Part shown: in pieces, positions 1-6,538 of the stretch | Numbering within the stretch: the stretch's first letter is position 1 | Layout of the letters: each line of letters opens with the position of its first letter | Assembly: GCF_036625275.1 (NCBI RefSeq) | Contig: NZ_JAZKUD010000061.1 | Span: forward strand, 1 to 24,404 | Reading direction: 5' to 3' | Length of the DNA stretch: 24,404 nt | From: Accumulibacter sp036625275 | GTDB taxonomy: Bacteria > Pseudomonadota > Gammaproteobacteria > Burkholderiales > Rhodocyclaceae | Made by a program: the position numbers and the translations under genes | The notes under the pieces: model-generated | Seen by the model: only the letters and a program-made list of their open reading frames with translations | Told to the model about the DNA's origin: nothing | Database searches by the model: none

Positions 1-2
1 GG

Positions 3-95
3 TCGCCGATCGGCGCCGTGACACTCAACCCGGAGCGTGACGAAATCGTCTCCGCGGCCACCGCTAGCGCAGAAAGTATGCGTTTGGCAACATGA
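3..95 (+). CDS. C-terminal fragment of an unknown protein cut by the window edge
   Basis: An open frame enters from the left edge and stops at TGA 93-95. Its last residues include TLNPERDEIVSAATASAES. The frame has ordinary high-GC codon use and no internal stop. The other forward frame that was checked (starting at base 2) stops early. The piece is too short to recognise a family. It could be the real end of an upstream gene or a chance open frame of 30 codons. The roughly 165 bases from here to the next start codon contain no recognisable gene; a TTGACA at 114-119 has no convincing -10 partner. Confidence 0.35.
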   Translation, partial: SPIGAVTLNPERDEIVSAATASAESMRLAT

Positions 96-259
96 ACTCA
101 GGCGACAACTACCTTGACATTCACCGAGGATGTACGGGTTGCCCCGAAAGGTCGTTGTCTTCGCGAATTGACGGCTGATAACTGCTCGCCACTCTTACCC
201 GGCGGACAAATGAGATTGATTCGTCCCCGACAAATTTTTCGCCGACAATCCGATTACCT

Positions 260-2032
260 ATGGCTGACAAACCTGCGCCACGGCGCACGCTCCGTGACGG
301 CAGTGCCTGCCTGGCTGGGAGCATACCGGCGCGCGTGCGCTGGCTCTGCACCGGCTGGCTACTGGTGGCTGTCTGTGCGGTGACGCCGCGCATCCTGCTC
401 GCCGACGCCACGCTGCCGCCGGCCTCATGGCCGCGCTGGCTCGATGCCTCCCCGGCCAACACGCCGCTCGCCGACGATGATGCCACCGGCGGACAGCGGC
501 TGGTTGACGTCGCATTCGCCGGTTCACAACGCCGGGCTCGGTTGCCGGCGCGTGCCGTGGCACCCGTCGATGCCGTTGCGGTGTACTGGAATGACGTGGC
601 GCTGGCGCTCGTGGTGAAGTATCAGCTCAACCCGTTGCGCGCGGCGCGCATGCTCGCGCACGTACACGCGGCCGGTCACGACGCGTTGGCGGCACTCGCA
701 CAGGCGGGCGGCGAGCCGCGGACGCAGTTGGTGGCGCTGCACGTGGCGTCGGCGACCGTGCTCGCCCATTTCTTCCCGCGCGAACCGCCGGATCAGCTAC
801 AGGCGATGGCCATCGCCGCGCTGATGCCGCTCGTCACCGGGCCTGCGGGAATGCTGCCTCCGCACTTTCAGCACGCTGAAACAGTCGCACGCGCGACAGC
901 CAACGCAGCGATTCGGCGCGCGCTCGACGATGGCGCCGACGCTGTCTGGGAGGTGACGCAGCGTCCTCCGCCAACGCCGGCGACCTGGCGGGCGGCGCCG
1001 CCACTGGACCTGTATCAGCCGGTCGAACCGCTCGCCGGCCAGTGGCGGCGCTGGCTGCCCACGGCGGCCGACGATCTGCGACCACCGCCCCCCCTGCCTT
1101 ACGACAGCGCTGCGTACTGGAACGAAGTCGACGAACTGCTGCGCGTCGCACGCATGCTGAGCGACGCGCAAAAGCGCATTGCCGACGACTGGAACCTCGA
1201 CCGCGGCTCGCTGACGCCGCCGGGCGTGTGGAACCGCAAGGCGGTCGAACTGATTCGCCAGAACGGCTTGGGCAGCGCCGAGGCCGTGCGCGTGCTGGCG
1301 ACGCTCAACGTGGCCATCGCCGATGCGCTCGTGGCATGCTGGGAGACGAAATTCACCTACTGGACGGTGCGCCCAGTCAACGTCATTCGCGAGCGCCGCG
1401 ACCCCGATTTCCTGCCCTATCTGCTGACGCCGTCGTTTCCCGGTTATGTCTCCGGGCATGCTACGGTGTCCGGCGCCGCGGCGTCGGTACTGGCCGCGTT
1501 CTTCCCGCGGCATGCGCTCGAACTCGACGATTGGGCAGAAGAGGCCGCCTTGTCCCGGCTGTATGGCGGCATTCACTGGCGCCACGAGAACGAACAGGGC
1601 CTGCGCCTGGGTCGCTCGCTTGCCCGCCGCGTGCTTGCGCAGGCGCAGGTGGCGATGCTTGTGCCCCGGAAGGGCGGGCGATCTCCCCACTCGGCACGAT
1701 TCAATAGGCGAGAAAAGCGGGCCGGCCGATGGTCGCGCCGCAGCGCGCCCGCACGGCGATCACCAGCCCACTCGCCGGCGCGTCGGCGGGCAGCCTGGCG
1801 CGCTGGTCCGCCAGCGCCTGACGATAGAGAAGGCGGCCATCACTGGCGGCATAAGCATGCAGCTCATAGCTCTCGGCGCCGACTGTGGGTGACCAAGCGA
1901 GCACCTGACGGCTGCTGTTCAGGCTCAATCCGGCGAGCGGGCAACTCGCTCGCGCATCGACCTGGAAGCGCAATTCTGCGGGTGGCGATTCCGTTGCCGC
2001 TTCCCGACAGCGGCTGTACAGGCGGACGATGA
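260..2032 (+). CDS. Exported vanadium-dependent haloperoxidase / PAP2-type phosphatase family protein
   Basis: The protein carries the full active-site signature of the vanadium haloperoxidase/acid phosphatase superfamily. These are K364 with R371-P372 (K-x6-RP), S398-G399-H400, and S432-R433 with H439 (SR-x5-H). In this family these residues bind vanadate or phosphate; the enzyme oxidises halides with peroxide or removes phosphate, and sequence alone does not decide which. A basic N-terminus and a hydrophobic stretch at about residues 28-48 suggest export to the periplasm. The ATG at 260 has only a weak ribosome site. Family members normally end soon after the SR-x5-H helix, so the domain should stop near residue 480. 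Here the frame runs about 110 Arg-rich residues further, antisense to the next gene. Reading one frame over gives a stop at 1705-1707, so a frameshift near 1660-1690 is likely and the native end may be 1707. Confidence 0.8.
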   Translation: MADKPAPRRTLRDGSACLAGSIPARVRWLCTGWLLVAVCAVTPRILLADATLPPASWPRWLDASPANTPLADDDATGGQRLVDVAFAGSQRRARLPARAVAPVDAVAVYWNDVALALVVKYQLNPLRAARMLAHVHAAGHDALAALAQAGGEPRTQLVALHVASATVLAHFFPREPPDQLQAMAIAALMPLVTGPAGMLPPHFQHAETVARATANAAIRRALDDGADAVWEVTQRPPPTPATWRAAPPLDLYQPVEPLAGQWRRWLPTAADDLRPPPPLPYDSAAYWNEVDELLRVARMLSDAQKRIADDWNLDRGSLTPPGVWNRKAVELIRQNGLGSAEAVRVLATLNVAIADALVACWETKFTYWTVRPVNVIRERRDPDFLPYLLTPSFPGYVSGHATVSGAAASVLAAFFPRHALELDDWAEEAALSRLYGGIHWRHENEQGLRLGRSLARRVLAQAQVAMLVPRKGGRSPHSARFNRREKRAGRWSRRSAPARRSPAHSPARRRAAWRAGPPAPDDREGGHHWRHKHAAHSSRRRLWVTKRAPDGCCSGSIRRAGNSLAHRPGSAILRVAIPLPLPDSGCTGGR

Positions 2033-2318
2033 CCTGCGCCGTGCCGTCGCTCAATGGCAGCGCGGGTACGAAACGTGTCGCTTCGACCCAGGTGTCAAAG
2101 TGCGCATACGTGCGGCCCTCCGCCTCCCGGCTGTGCAGCGACAGCCGGTACGCGCTTGCCTCGGCGACACCCTGCCAGGCGATCTCCGGTCGCAAGGTGG
2201 ACATCACCGCGCGTGGCGCCGGGTTGACGAACACCGGTGCCGGGCACGACACGTCAGCGGCAGCGCTGGCGCCCGTAAGCAACGCCGCCACTGCCGTCGC
2301 GGGATGAAAAGGTGACAT
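1701..2318 (-). CDS. Secreted protein with two fibronectin-III-like segments, function unknown
   Basis: The predicted 205-residue protein starts MSPFHPATAVAALLTGASAAADV, split here as a short hydrophobic leader ending in ASAAA, typical of a signal peptide. Two similar segments follow. The first has PEIAWQGVAEASAYRLSLHS and the second VLAWSPTVGAESYELHAYA. A W, then a SYxL or AYRL strand, then a charged strand is the usual look of fibronectin-III-like beta-sandwich repeats. Cysteine pairs suggest disulphides outside the cytoplasm. The ATG at 2318 was chosen because it starts directly before the leader; in-frame ATGs at 2342 and 2354 are possible and none has a strong ribosome site. The gene converges on the haloperoxidase gene and overlaps the doubtful tail of that frame by 332 bases. 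No precise family is recognised. Confidence 0.65.
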   Translation of the reverse strand: MSPFHPATAVAALLTGASAAADVSCPAPVFVNPAPRAVMSTLRPEIAWQGVAEASAYRLSLHSREAEGRTYAHFDTWVEATRFVPALPLSDGTAQVIVRLYSRCREAATESPPAELRFQVDARASCPLAGLSLNSSRQVLAWSPTVGAESYELHAYAASDGRLLYRQALADQRARLPADAPASGLVIAVRARCGATIGRPAFLAY

Positions 2319-2489
2319 CGGGGTCCACTGCCAAACGGGCATGCGCTTTCGCATTCTTGATGAGACACGTATTGTGTTCCGCATGTCGATGGAGGTCAAA
2401 AACTGCGTAAACTTGGCGCAGCCAAAAAACCATGCACGGAAATTGCCGAGCTGGATTCGCGTCAAAGGCGGGCGCCGGCCCGGCGTAGA

Positions 2490-2571
2490 TCTCCCCTCCC
2501 CACTCGCGAGGGAGAGGGAAACGGCCATGACCTTCATGATCGGGGGTGCCTGGAAAAGTCATGACCGTTCG
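2490..2571. repeat. Dispersed long hairpin repeat, copy A, with GC-rich flank
   Basis: The arms at 2520-2534 (AACGGCCATGACCTT) and 2555-2569 (AAAGTCATGACCGTT) are inverted complements with two mismatches, both able to pair as G-U in one strand. They flank a loop containing CATGATCGGGGG. A nearly identical element lies at 4492-4551. The left flank (2490-2518) has the CTCCCCTCCCC-CTCGCGAGGG motif seen in many GC-rich intergenic repeats. It sits just past the 3' end of the leftward ketopantoate reductase-like gene, where it could act as a transcription stop or mRNA stabiliser. It lacks a T tract. Confidence 0.75.
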
Positions 2572-2582
2572 ACCAATCAATG

Positions 2583-3494
2583 TTAACGCGAGTCGGGCCA
2601 ATCGGCCGCGCGTGCTTCCAGCAGCCGCACTAGGGCATGCAGTACGCGATTGACCGGCGTGGCGATGCCCAAGGCTTCGCCCCGGCGCAGCACGTAGCCG
2701 TTCAGGTGATCGATTTCGCTGCGCTTGCCGCGCGCCACGTCGTGCGCGGTGGAGGATTTCTGCGTCGCCATCGAGCGCGCGATGCCCGCTACTGCGGCGC
2801 GGGTGTCGCCCGGCACCATGACACCGTCGGCCTGCGCCACGGCGAGACATTCAGCGACGATGTCCGCCATCACGCCGGCGATGCCTTCGCCCGGCGCGAT
2901 GCGACCGTAGGGCAACTGGGTGATCGCCGACAGCGCGTTGTAGGCACAATTGATGATCAGCTTGGCCCACAGTGCGCCGGCGACGTTGTCCGAAACCTGC
3001 ACCGGCACGCCGGCGGCGGCGAACTCGGCCACCACCTCGGCACTTCCGGTGAAAGGCCCGATCACCAGCTCGCCGCGCCCGTGGTGGCGCAGGTGGCCCG
3101 GCCCCGCCATCTCGGTGGCGACATACACCACCGCCGCATGCACCGGTCGCCCCAGCGCCGCCTGCAGGCGTTCGGCATTGTCATAGCCGTTCTGCAGGCT
3201 CAGCAGCATGACATCATCCGCAAGGTGCGGCGCCATCTCCGCAGCAGCCTGCAGGGTGTCGGTGGACTTCACGCAACACAGCACCATGCGTGCGCCCGCG
3301 ACGCCGGCCGCCTCGGTGCTGGCCGCGACCCGTACATGCTCCTGGAAGCCCAGCGTGTCCATGTAGAGACCGTCGCGTGTGATCGCCTCGACATGCCGCG
3401 GCCGACCGATCAGCACCACTTCGCGCCGCGCGCGCGCCAGCATGCCGCCGTAGTAGCAGCCGACCGCACCGGCACCCAATACCGCTGTTCTCAT
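2583..3494 (-). CDS. panE: 2-dehydropantoate 2-reductase (ketopantoate reductase) family protein
   Basis: The 303-residue protein matches ketopantoate reductases in length and motifs. It has the NADP-binding GAGAVG at residues 7-12, a KLIINCAYN segment with the expected catalytic lysine K178 and nearby asparagines, and a C-terminal SSTAHDVARGKRSEIDHLNG segment with E260 in the usual substrate-binding position. The family reduces 2-dehydropantoate to pantoate with NADPH, a step toward coenzyme A, in the cytoplasm. Genomes often encode paralogues that act on other 2-keto acids, so the panE symbol is likely but not certain. The start is supported by TGAGGAG about ten bases before the ATG. The gene stands alone, with a long hairpin repeat just beyond its stop. 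Confidence 0.88.
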   Translation of the reverse strand: MRTAVLGAGAVGCYYGGMLARARREVVLIGRPRHVEAITRDGLYMDTLGFQEHVRVAASTEAAGVAGARMVLCCVKSTDTLQAAAEMAPHLADDVMLLSLQNGYDNAERLQAALGRPVHAAVVYVATEMAGPGHLRHHGRGELVIGPFTGSAEVVAEFAAAGVPVQVSDNVAGALWAKLIINCAYNALSAITQLPYGRIAPGEGIAGVMADIVAECLAVAQADGVMVPGDTRAAVAGIARSMATQKSSTAHDVARGKRSEIDHLNGYVLRRGEALGIATPVNRVLHALVRLLEARAADWPDSR

Positions 3495-3686
3495 CGCAAT
3501 CGCTCCTCAATATGCCCTGCCTGTCCCGGCGGCAGGCCATGCATACCGGAGGCGGGACACGGCATGGCAAACGAGATCTTTGACGCGGTTCATGCGAGAC
3601 GCACGATACGTTTCTCCGAATCCGGTTACTTCGCTGAAGACATGCCACGAGCAATCCAACGGGGAGGTTACCGGCTTGGGGACGGC

Positions 3687-4079
3687 TCACATGGAGTGGA
3701 AACCAATCATGTTGCCCTCTGTGTCGCGAACCAGCGCGATAAAGCCGTGCTCGCCAATCGACATTTTTTCTTTCACCACCGTTCCGCCATTTGCCTCAAC
3801 GCGTGCGGCTTCCACAGCACAGTCTTTGCAGCCAAAGTAAACCAATGTGCCGCCACCCGCGGAGGGAAAGCCATCCATCTTGACGAGCATGCCGCATGCA
3901 CCATACGAAGTTGGCGCGGTGGATTTGTCGGAGGGGAATGCCCACATTTCCATGGTCATGTCCGCCGTTGGCGCGGGCATTTTTTCAAGTTTGAGGTCAA
4001 GCACGGCTTCGTAGAAGCGCCTGGCTCGCGACATGTCCTGGACATAAATCTCGAACCAGACAACGGGATTGTTCTGCAT
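3687..4079 (-). CDS. VOC superfamily (glyoxalase/bleomycin resistance fold) protein
   Basis: The 130-residue protein has the single VOC-module pattern. An N-terminal strand-helix segment (PVVWFEIYVQDMSRARRFYE) is followed by a central GMLVKMDGFPSAGGGTLVYF segment and a closing LVRDTEGNMIGFHS. VOC proteins bind a metal through residues spread over paired modules, and a protein this short would work as a dimer. Substrates vary widely (methylglyoxal adducts, antibiotics, aromatics), so no reaction is assigned. The ATG at 4079 is chosen because AAGGAG lies about eight bases upstream and the VOC fold begins directly after it. A longer in-frame reading to 4304 only translates GC-rich repeat DNA. 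VOC and GNAT genes side by side are common in mobile accessory regions. Confidence 0.85.
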   Translation of the reverse strand: MQNNPVVWFEIYVQDMSRARRFYEAVLDLKLEKMPAPTADMTMEMWAFPSDKSTAPTSYGACGMLVKMDGFPSAGGGTLVYFGCKDCAVEAARVEANGGTVVKEKMSIGEHGFIALVRDTEGNMIGFHSM

Positions 4080-4147
4080 AAGGTTCTCCTTGGTCAATTG
4101 GAAGCGATTCAGCGGGTGTGAATGAAAGTGTTGGGAAGTACCGATGG

Positions 4148-4299
4148 CTCCCCTCCCCCCTCGCGGGGGAGGGGTTGGGGGAGAGGGGGTGTCCATGCCC
4201 TCGCAGATGTCAGCAGAGCAGACTGACCGCTTTGGCGATGTGCTGTCGCAAGGATTCGACAAATTCGTGTGCAACGATGGCCCCTCTCCCCCAACCCCT
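4148..4299. repeat. GC-rich intergenic repeat bounded by a 19-bp inverted repeat
   Basis: AGGGGTTGGGGGAGAGGGG at 4170-4188 is matched exactly, in inverse orientation, at 4281-4299. The 92 bases between contain no recognisable gene. An additional CCCCTC-CTCGCGG-GGAGGGG palindrome sits at 4148-4175. The arrangement looks like a small non-coding mobile-type or REP-derived element in front of the VOC gene. No target-site duplication could be identified. Confidence 0.7.
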
Positions 4300-4300
4300 T

Positions 4301-4482
4301 CCACGGCCCGCGATGCAGCGCGGGCCGTGGAACGAAGGCGGGGTTCCGCGGAGCACTGCTCCGCGCCGCCGCAGCCGGCCCGCGATGCCGCGCGGGCCGT
4401 GGGATGGGTCGGGGGGCGAGAGGGGGAATTCGCGGAGCATGCTCCGCGCCCATCGAGCGATTCCGGCGTGCAAGCCGGAATG
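4301..4482. repeat. Cluster of five perfect short palindromes
   Basis: Five inverted repeats lie in 182 bases. CCACGGCCCGCG pairs with CGCGGGCCGTGG (4301-4312/4319-4330). GGCCCGCG pairs with CGCGGGCC (4377-4384/4391-4398). CGCGGAGCA pairs with TGCTCCGCG twice (4347-4365 and 4431-4449). ATTCCGGC pairs with GCCGGAAT (4461-4468/4475-4482). The first two share a core, and the third and fourth are the same element, so this is a mosaic of repeated units rather than unique sequence. With the adjacent elements at 4148-4299 and 4492-4551 it fills the 459-base gap between the VOC and GNAT genes, and no gene is supported there. Confidence 0.8.
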
Positions 4483-4491
4483 CGCCCGGCA

Positions 4492-4551
4492 AGGGAGGGA
4501 AACGGTCATGACTTTCATGATCGGGGGGCCTGGAAAAGTCATGACCGTTCG
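4492..4551. repeat. Dispersed long hairpin repeat, copy B
   Basis: AACGGTCATGACTTT (4501-4515) pairs perfectly with AAAGTCATGACCGTT (4535-4549) across a loop containing CATGATCGGGGGGCC. It is nearly identical to the copy at 2511-2571. The stop codon of the leftward GNAT gene (4539-4541) and its last codons lie inside the right arm, so the repeat forms the 3' end of that coding sequence. Confidence 0.8.
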
Positions 4552-5012
4552 CTACGGCGGTGCGTCAACGTCGGCTGGAGCGCCTTGTCGGGCGCGATTT
4601 TCTCAACGAAGTGCAAGCTTGTCATGGTCATTCCTTCACGCTCATAGAACCGGTGAGCCACCTTTCTTTGGATTCCGGAATCCAGATGCAGTTGTTCGCA
4701 GCCTTCCTGTGCGGCTAGTTCTTTGAGCCATGATAGCAACCTGGCACCATGCCCCTTTGAACGTTGCCCGGAAAGGGTGACCAGATCATCGACGTACAGG
4801 AAACGCCCCCACGCCAAATTTTCACCGATCCGAAAGCCGGCCACGGCGACCACACCATTGGGCTCTTGAACGTAGGCGAGCCGATACCCCGCGCTTTCCT
4901 GGCCACGAACACGGGAAAGAAATTGCTCCTCCGCGAGGTGAGGGCGAAGTTCCCACATGACGGGATAACAGGCCGCAATTTCGGCATCGGTCGTGGCAAT
5001 GTGAAGGCTCAT
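4539..5012 (-). CDS. GNAT family N-acetyltransferase
   Basis: The 157-residue protein fits a single GNAT domain, which moves an acetyl group from acetyl-CoA to an amine. The acetyl-CoA loop is visible as QRSKGHGARLL (R-x-x-G-x-G/A type), preceded by a LYVDDLVTL strand and followed by LDSGIQRKVAHRFYEREGM. The substrate is not predictable; antibiotic, polyamine or protein amines are all possible. The ATG at 5012 begins a typical N-terminus; an in-frame GTG at 5030 is an alternative, and neither has a strong ribosome site. The last residues, DKALQPT then THRRSERS, come from DNA resembling an integron attC end joined to a dispersed hairpin repeat, so the native protein probably ended near FVEKIAP. 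An extended -10 promoter lies about 100 bases upstream. Confidence 0.83.
   Translation of the reverse strand: MSLHIATTDAEIAACYPVMWELRPHLAEEQFLSRVRGQESAGYRLAYVQEPNGVVAVAGFRIGENLAWGRFLYVDDLVTLSGQRSKGHGARLLSWLKELAAQEGCEQLHLDSGIQRKVAHRFYEREGMTMTSLHFVEKIAPDKALQPTLTHRRSERS
4569..4593 (-). other. attC-like half site at the 3' end of the GNAT gene (tentative)
   Basis: On the minus strand the DNA reads GCCCGACAAGGCGCTCCAGC followed by CGACG. Integron attC sites often begin with RYYYAAC, then AAGGCGCT and CAGCCGACG, and when translated give the NKALQPT tail seen here. The first seven bases differ from RYYYAAC at one position, which also removes the stop codon many cassettes have there. The opposite half of an attC is not seen; the hairpin repeat begins instead. 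Confidence 0.35.
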
Positions 5013-5028
5013 GGTTGATTGGTATGGC

Positions 5029-5035
5029 ACCCAAC
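5029..5035 (-). other. GTTRRRY-like core site just before the GNAT gene (tentative)
   Basis: The minus strand has GTTGGGT 17 bases before the GNAT ATG. GTTRRRY is the integron recombination core that normally precedes a cassette gene by a short distance. A seven-base match is weak alone and is noted only because an attC-like sequence closes the same gene. No integron integrase lies in the window. Confidence 0.25.
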
Positions 5036-5118
5036 GTGCAAGGTCAGGGTAAGCGTTCAGCTTATCCCCCTGGACGCGCGCGGTCGCACTGTTTTTTTGA
5101 GAGGCAACAACTCGTCAA

Positions 5119-5147
5119 ATCATACCATGATGCCAGCGGTCTGTTCG
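5119..5147 (-). promoter_or_regulatory. Candidate extended -10 sigma-70 promoter for the GNAT gene
   Basis: The minus strand has TATGAT (5119-5124) preceded by TGG, an extended -10. Seventeen bases upstream is CGAACA (5142-5147), matching TTGACA at three positions. Transcription would start near 5112, about 100 bases before the GNAT ATG. The stretch 5036-5327 otherwise shows no supported gene. Confidence 0.4.
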
Positions 5148-5327
5148 ACCCCTGCACTGCTCGACTGCGCGCGCCTCTCCAGCGCCAGGCACAGACCAGT
5201 GCAGACGTATGCCCGTGCGCGTCATCCGTCCAGAAGCGGCGGCGGACAGCACGATTTCCTGCCAGCGACCAAGAGGCGAAACACCTGCCCCGCTTCGCCA
5301 CGAGAGCCGGGCAGCCCTACCGGGGAA

Positions 5328-5534
5328 TCAATCCCATCCCTCGCATACCATCTGCTCCTCACTCATGAAGCATTCGCCAGAACCAGCCGCTGCCCTGGCA
5401 GGAGCATGCGCCGGTTTCTCCCTGGCTTCCAACTCCATGGATTCCAGATCCACTGGTGAACATTGTTCCGGCATCAGCCACGCACTCATGATGCGCAAAC
5501 GCGCTCCCGCCATAACCTCTTGGATCGTTAACAT
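5328..5534 (-). CDS. Small hypothetical protein of 68 residues
   Basis: The frame starts at an ATG preceded by AGGAG about seven bases upstream, the best ribosome site in this stretch. It encodes a Met- and Glu-rich small protein beginning MLTIQEVMAGARLRIMSAW. The first third is amphipathic, the middle (LESMELEAREKPAHAPARAA) is charged and Ala/Pro-rich, and it ends EEQMVCEGWD. No signal peptide, membrane span or known motif is visible. The clean ribosome site and the absence of a better competing frame support it being expressed. The surrounding sequence holds insertion-sequence debris, so it may be accessory DNA. No function is proposed. Confidence 0.45.
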   Translation of the reverse strand: MLTIQEVMAGARLRIMSAWLMPEQCSPVDLESMELEAREKPAHAPARAAAGSGECFMSEEQMVCEGWD

Positions 5535-5618
5535 GGTTTTCTCCTGTCGAGCGACTTTAGGTGCCGAAAGGCCGGCACGCATTACCTGGAGACAATCTCA
5601 GCATGTTAAATTTATCAC

Positions 5619-5852
5619 TTAAATTAGTGACCTATTCAATTTTTTGTGCTTACGTAGGGCATACAGGTGCAGCGCCTTGCCAGGCCGCAGGCCGCGGCCG
5701 GCGAAAGGACGCAGGACAGCAAAATCGCGTTCTGGATGCTCTGGCAGCAGGGAGAAATCCGGCAGCAGACATCGATCGCTGTCCACGCCGGAAAGCTGCT
5801 GGCGAACGGCGCCGGACAGCCGCAGCGTGTCGGCAGTCGATTCAGCAAGCAC
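5619..5852 (-). pseudogene. Possible degraded coding remnant, unrecognised
   Basis: An open frame of up to 77 codons can start at a GTG or CTG near 5849-5852 and ends at TAA 5619-5621. It contains PDFSLLPEHPERDFAVLRPF and a basic tail ending LRKHKKLNRSLI, which reads like the C-terminus of a real protein. It has no good start or ribosome site and its upstream end overlaps the IS3 remnant, as if the 5' part were replaced. The family is not recognised and it could be a chance frame. Confidence 0.25.
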
Positions 5853-5973
5853 ACGCTGGGTAGGCGCTGACCCGGTCGCGCCGTTTGTGGCGAGTACCGA
5901 TGCCGTGGTCGCGCATCAGGCGATCGACCCGTTCCTTGAACCCGGCCGTGTAGGCCTGCTTCGGCCTCTTCAT
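5842..5973 (-). pseudogene. IS3-family transposase remnant: OrfA start joined to OrfB interior
   Basis: The 43-codon frame begins MKRPKQAYTAGFKER, which matches the usual start of IS3-family OrfA proteins (MKRPK-YTxEFKE). It continues RVDRLMRDHGIGTRHKRR, which matches an interior OrfB motif (RVxRLMRxxGIxxRHKRRY) placed just before the integrase core in complete elements. In an intact element roughly a hundred or more codons separate these two parts. The piece therefore looks like an internal deletion that fused the two, followed by loss of the rest. A purine-rich AGGCAGGAA precedes the ATG, and TGACCT at 6004-6009 on the minus strand may be the outer tip of the element. Confidence 0.55.
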
Positions 5974-6538
5974 TTCCTGCCTGCCAAAAGTAACGTCGAT
6001 TTTAGGTCACCCTGGGCAGACGAAATTTCGGGGGAAGCTCAATCTGCAGCACACCGGCCTGATGACAGCCCGATCCCGCAGGTGGGGGGTGTTCCTGCCG
6101 GTGTTCATGTCAGGCCCTCTCGTCGCGTCACGCGGCGGCATTGCGGCAGGCGGCGCGGGGTTTTGCCGCTGCCGGCGGCGGCCCGGGCGTGGGTGGCGCA
6201 AGGGCTGTGCGTTCAAGGCTGGCGGACATGGCGCGTTCTCCTGGGAGGGCAGACTGGCTGTCGTCGCACGCCGTTGCGCGATGGCGCCCGCTGCGGGTTG
6301 CCTGGGTCTGTCGAGTTCCACGAGCGTGCTTGCTGAATGGCCATCCGTTCATGCTGGCGATCGAATACGTCACGAGCTGGATATGGTCGCTGCGGACGGC
6401 GAAACGGATGGCCATGGGAACCCCGCTTTGTGGTGTCGGCATGATCGCGCATGTCGATACGGTAACATGTCGCCTCCCGACGGAAACATCCCTTGCCGGC
6501 CGCCGTTCACGAGACGGCGGGCCGCCAGAGAACAGCTC
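5974..6538. other. Intergenic stretch with no supported gene; one 13-bp inverted repeat
   Basis: Several open frames cross this stretch on both strands, but none has a ribosome site, a recognisable motif or a start separate from its neighbours. It is the 5' flank of the RND efflux genes. The one clear structure is ATGGCCATCCGTT at 6337-6349, repeated inversely at 6403-6415 with 53 bases between. No transcription factor gene is found here, although RND pumps are often paired with one. Confidence 0.5.
6337..6415. repeat. 13-bp perfect inverted repeat with 53-base spacer
   Basis: ATGGCCATCCGTT (6337-6349) and AACGGATGGCCAT (6403-6415) are exact inverse complements. They lie about 120-200 bases upstream of the efflux adaptor start codon. 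The pair could be a regulator binding region, a leader hairpin or the ends of a very small element. Confidence 0.6.

Noticed and set aside
2637..4121. A 494-codon forward frame across the ketopantoate reductase and VOC genes
   Set aside because: Both genes on the minus strand have strong motifs and ribosome sites. The forward product has no recognisable domain and crosses their intergenic gap.
4301..4482. Possible CRISPR array
   Set aside because: The palindromes are of differing sequence and spacing, with no regular repeat-spacer pattern and no cas genes.
5036..5327. Arg/Ser-rich open frames on both strands
   Set aside because: None has a ribosome site, a recognisable domain or consistent codon use. 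They were treated as non-coding.
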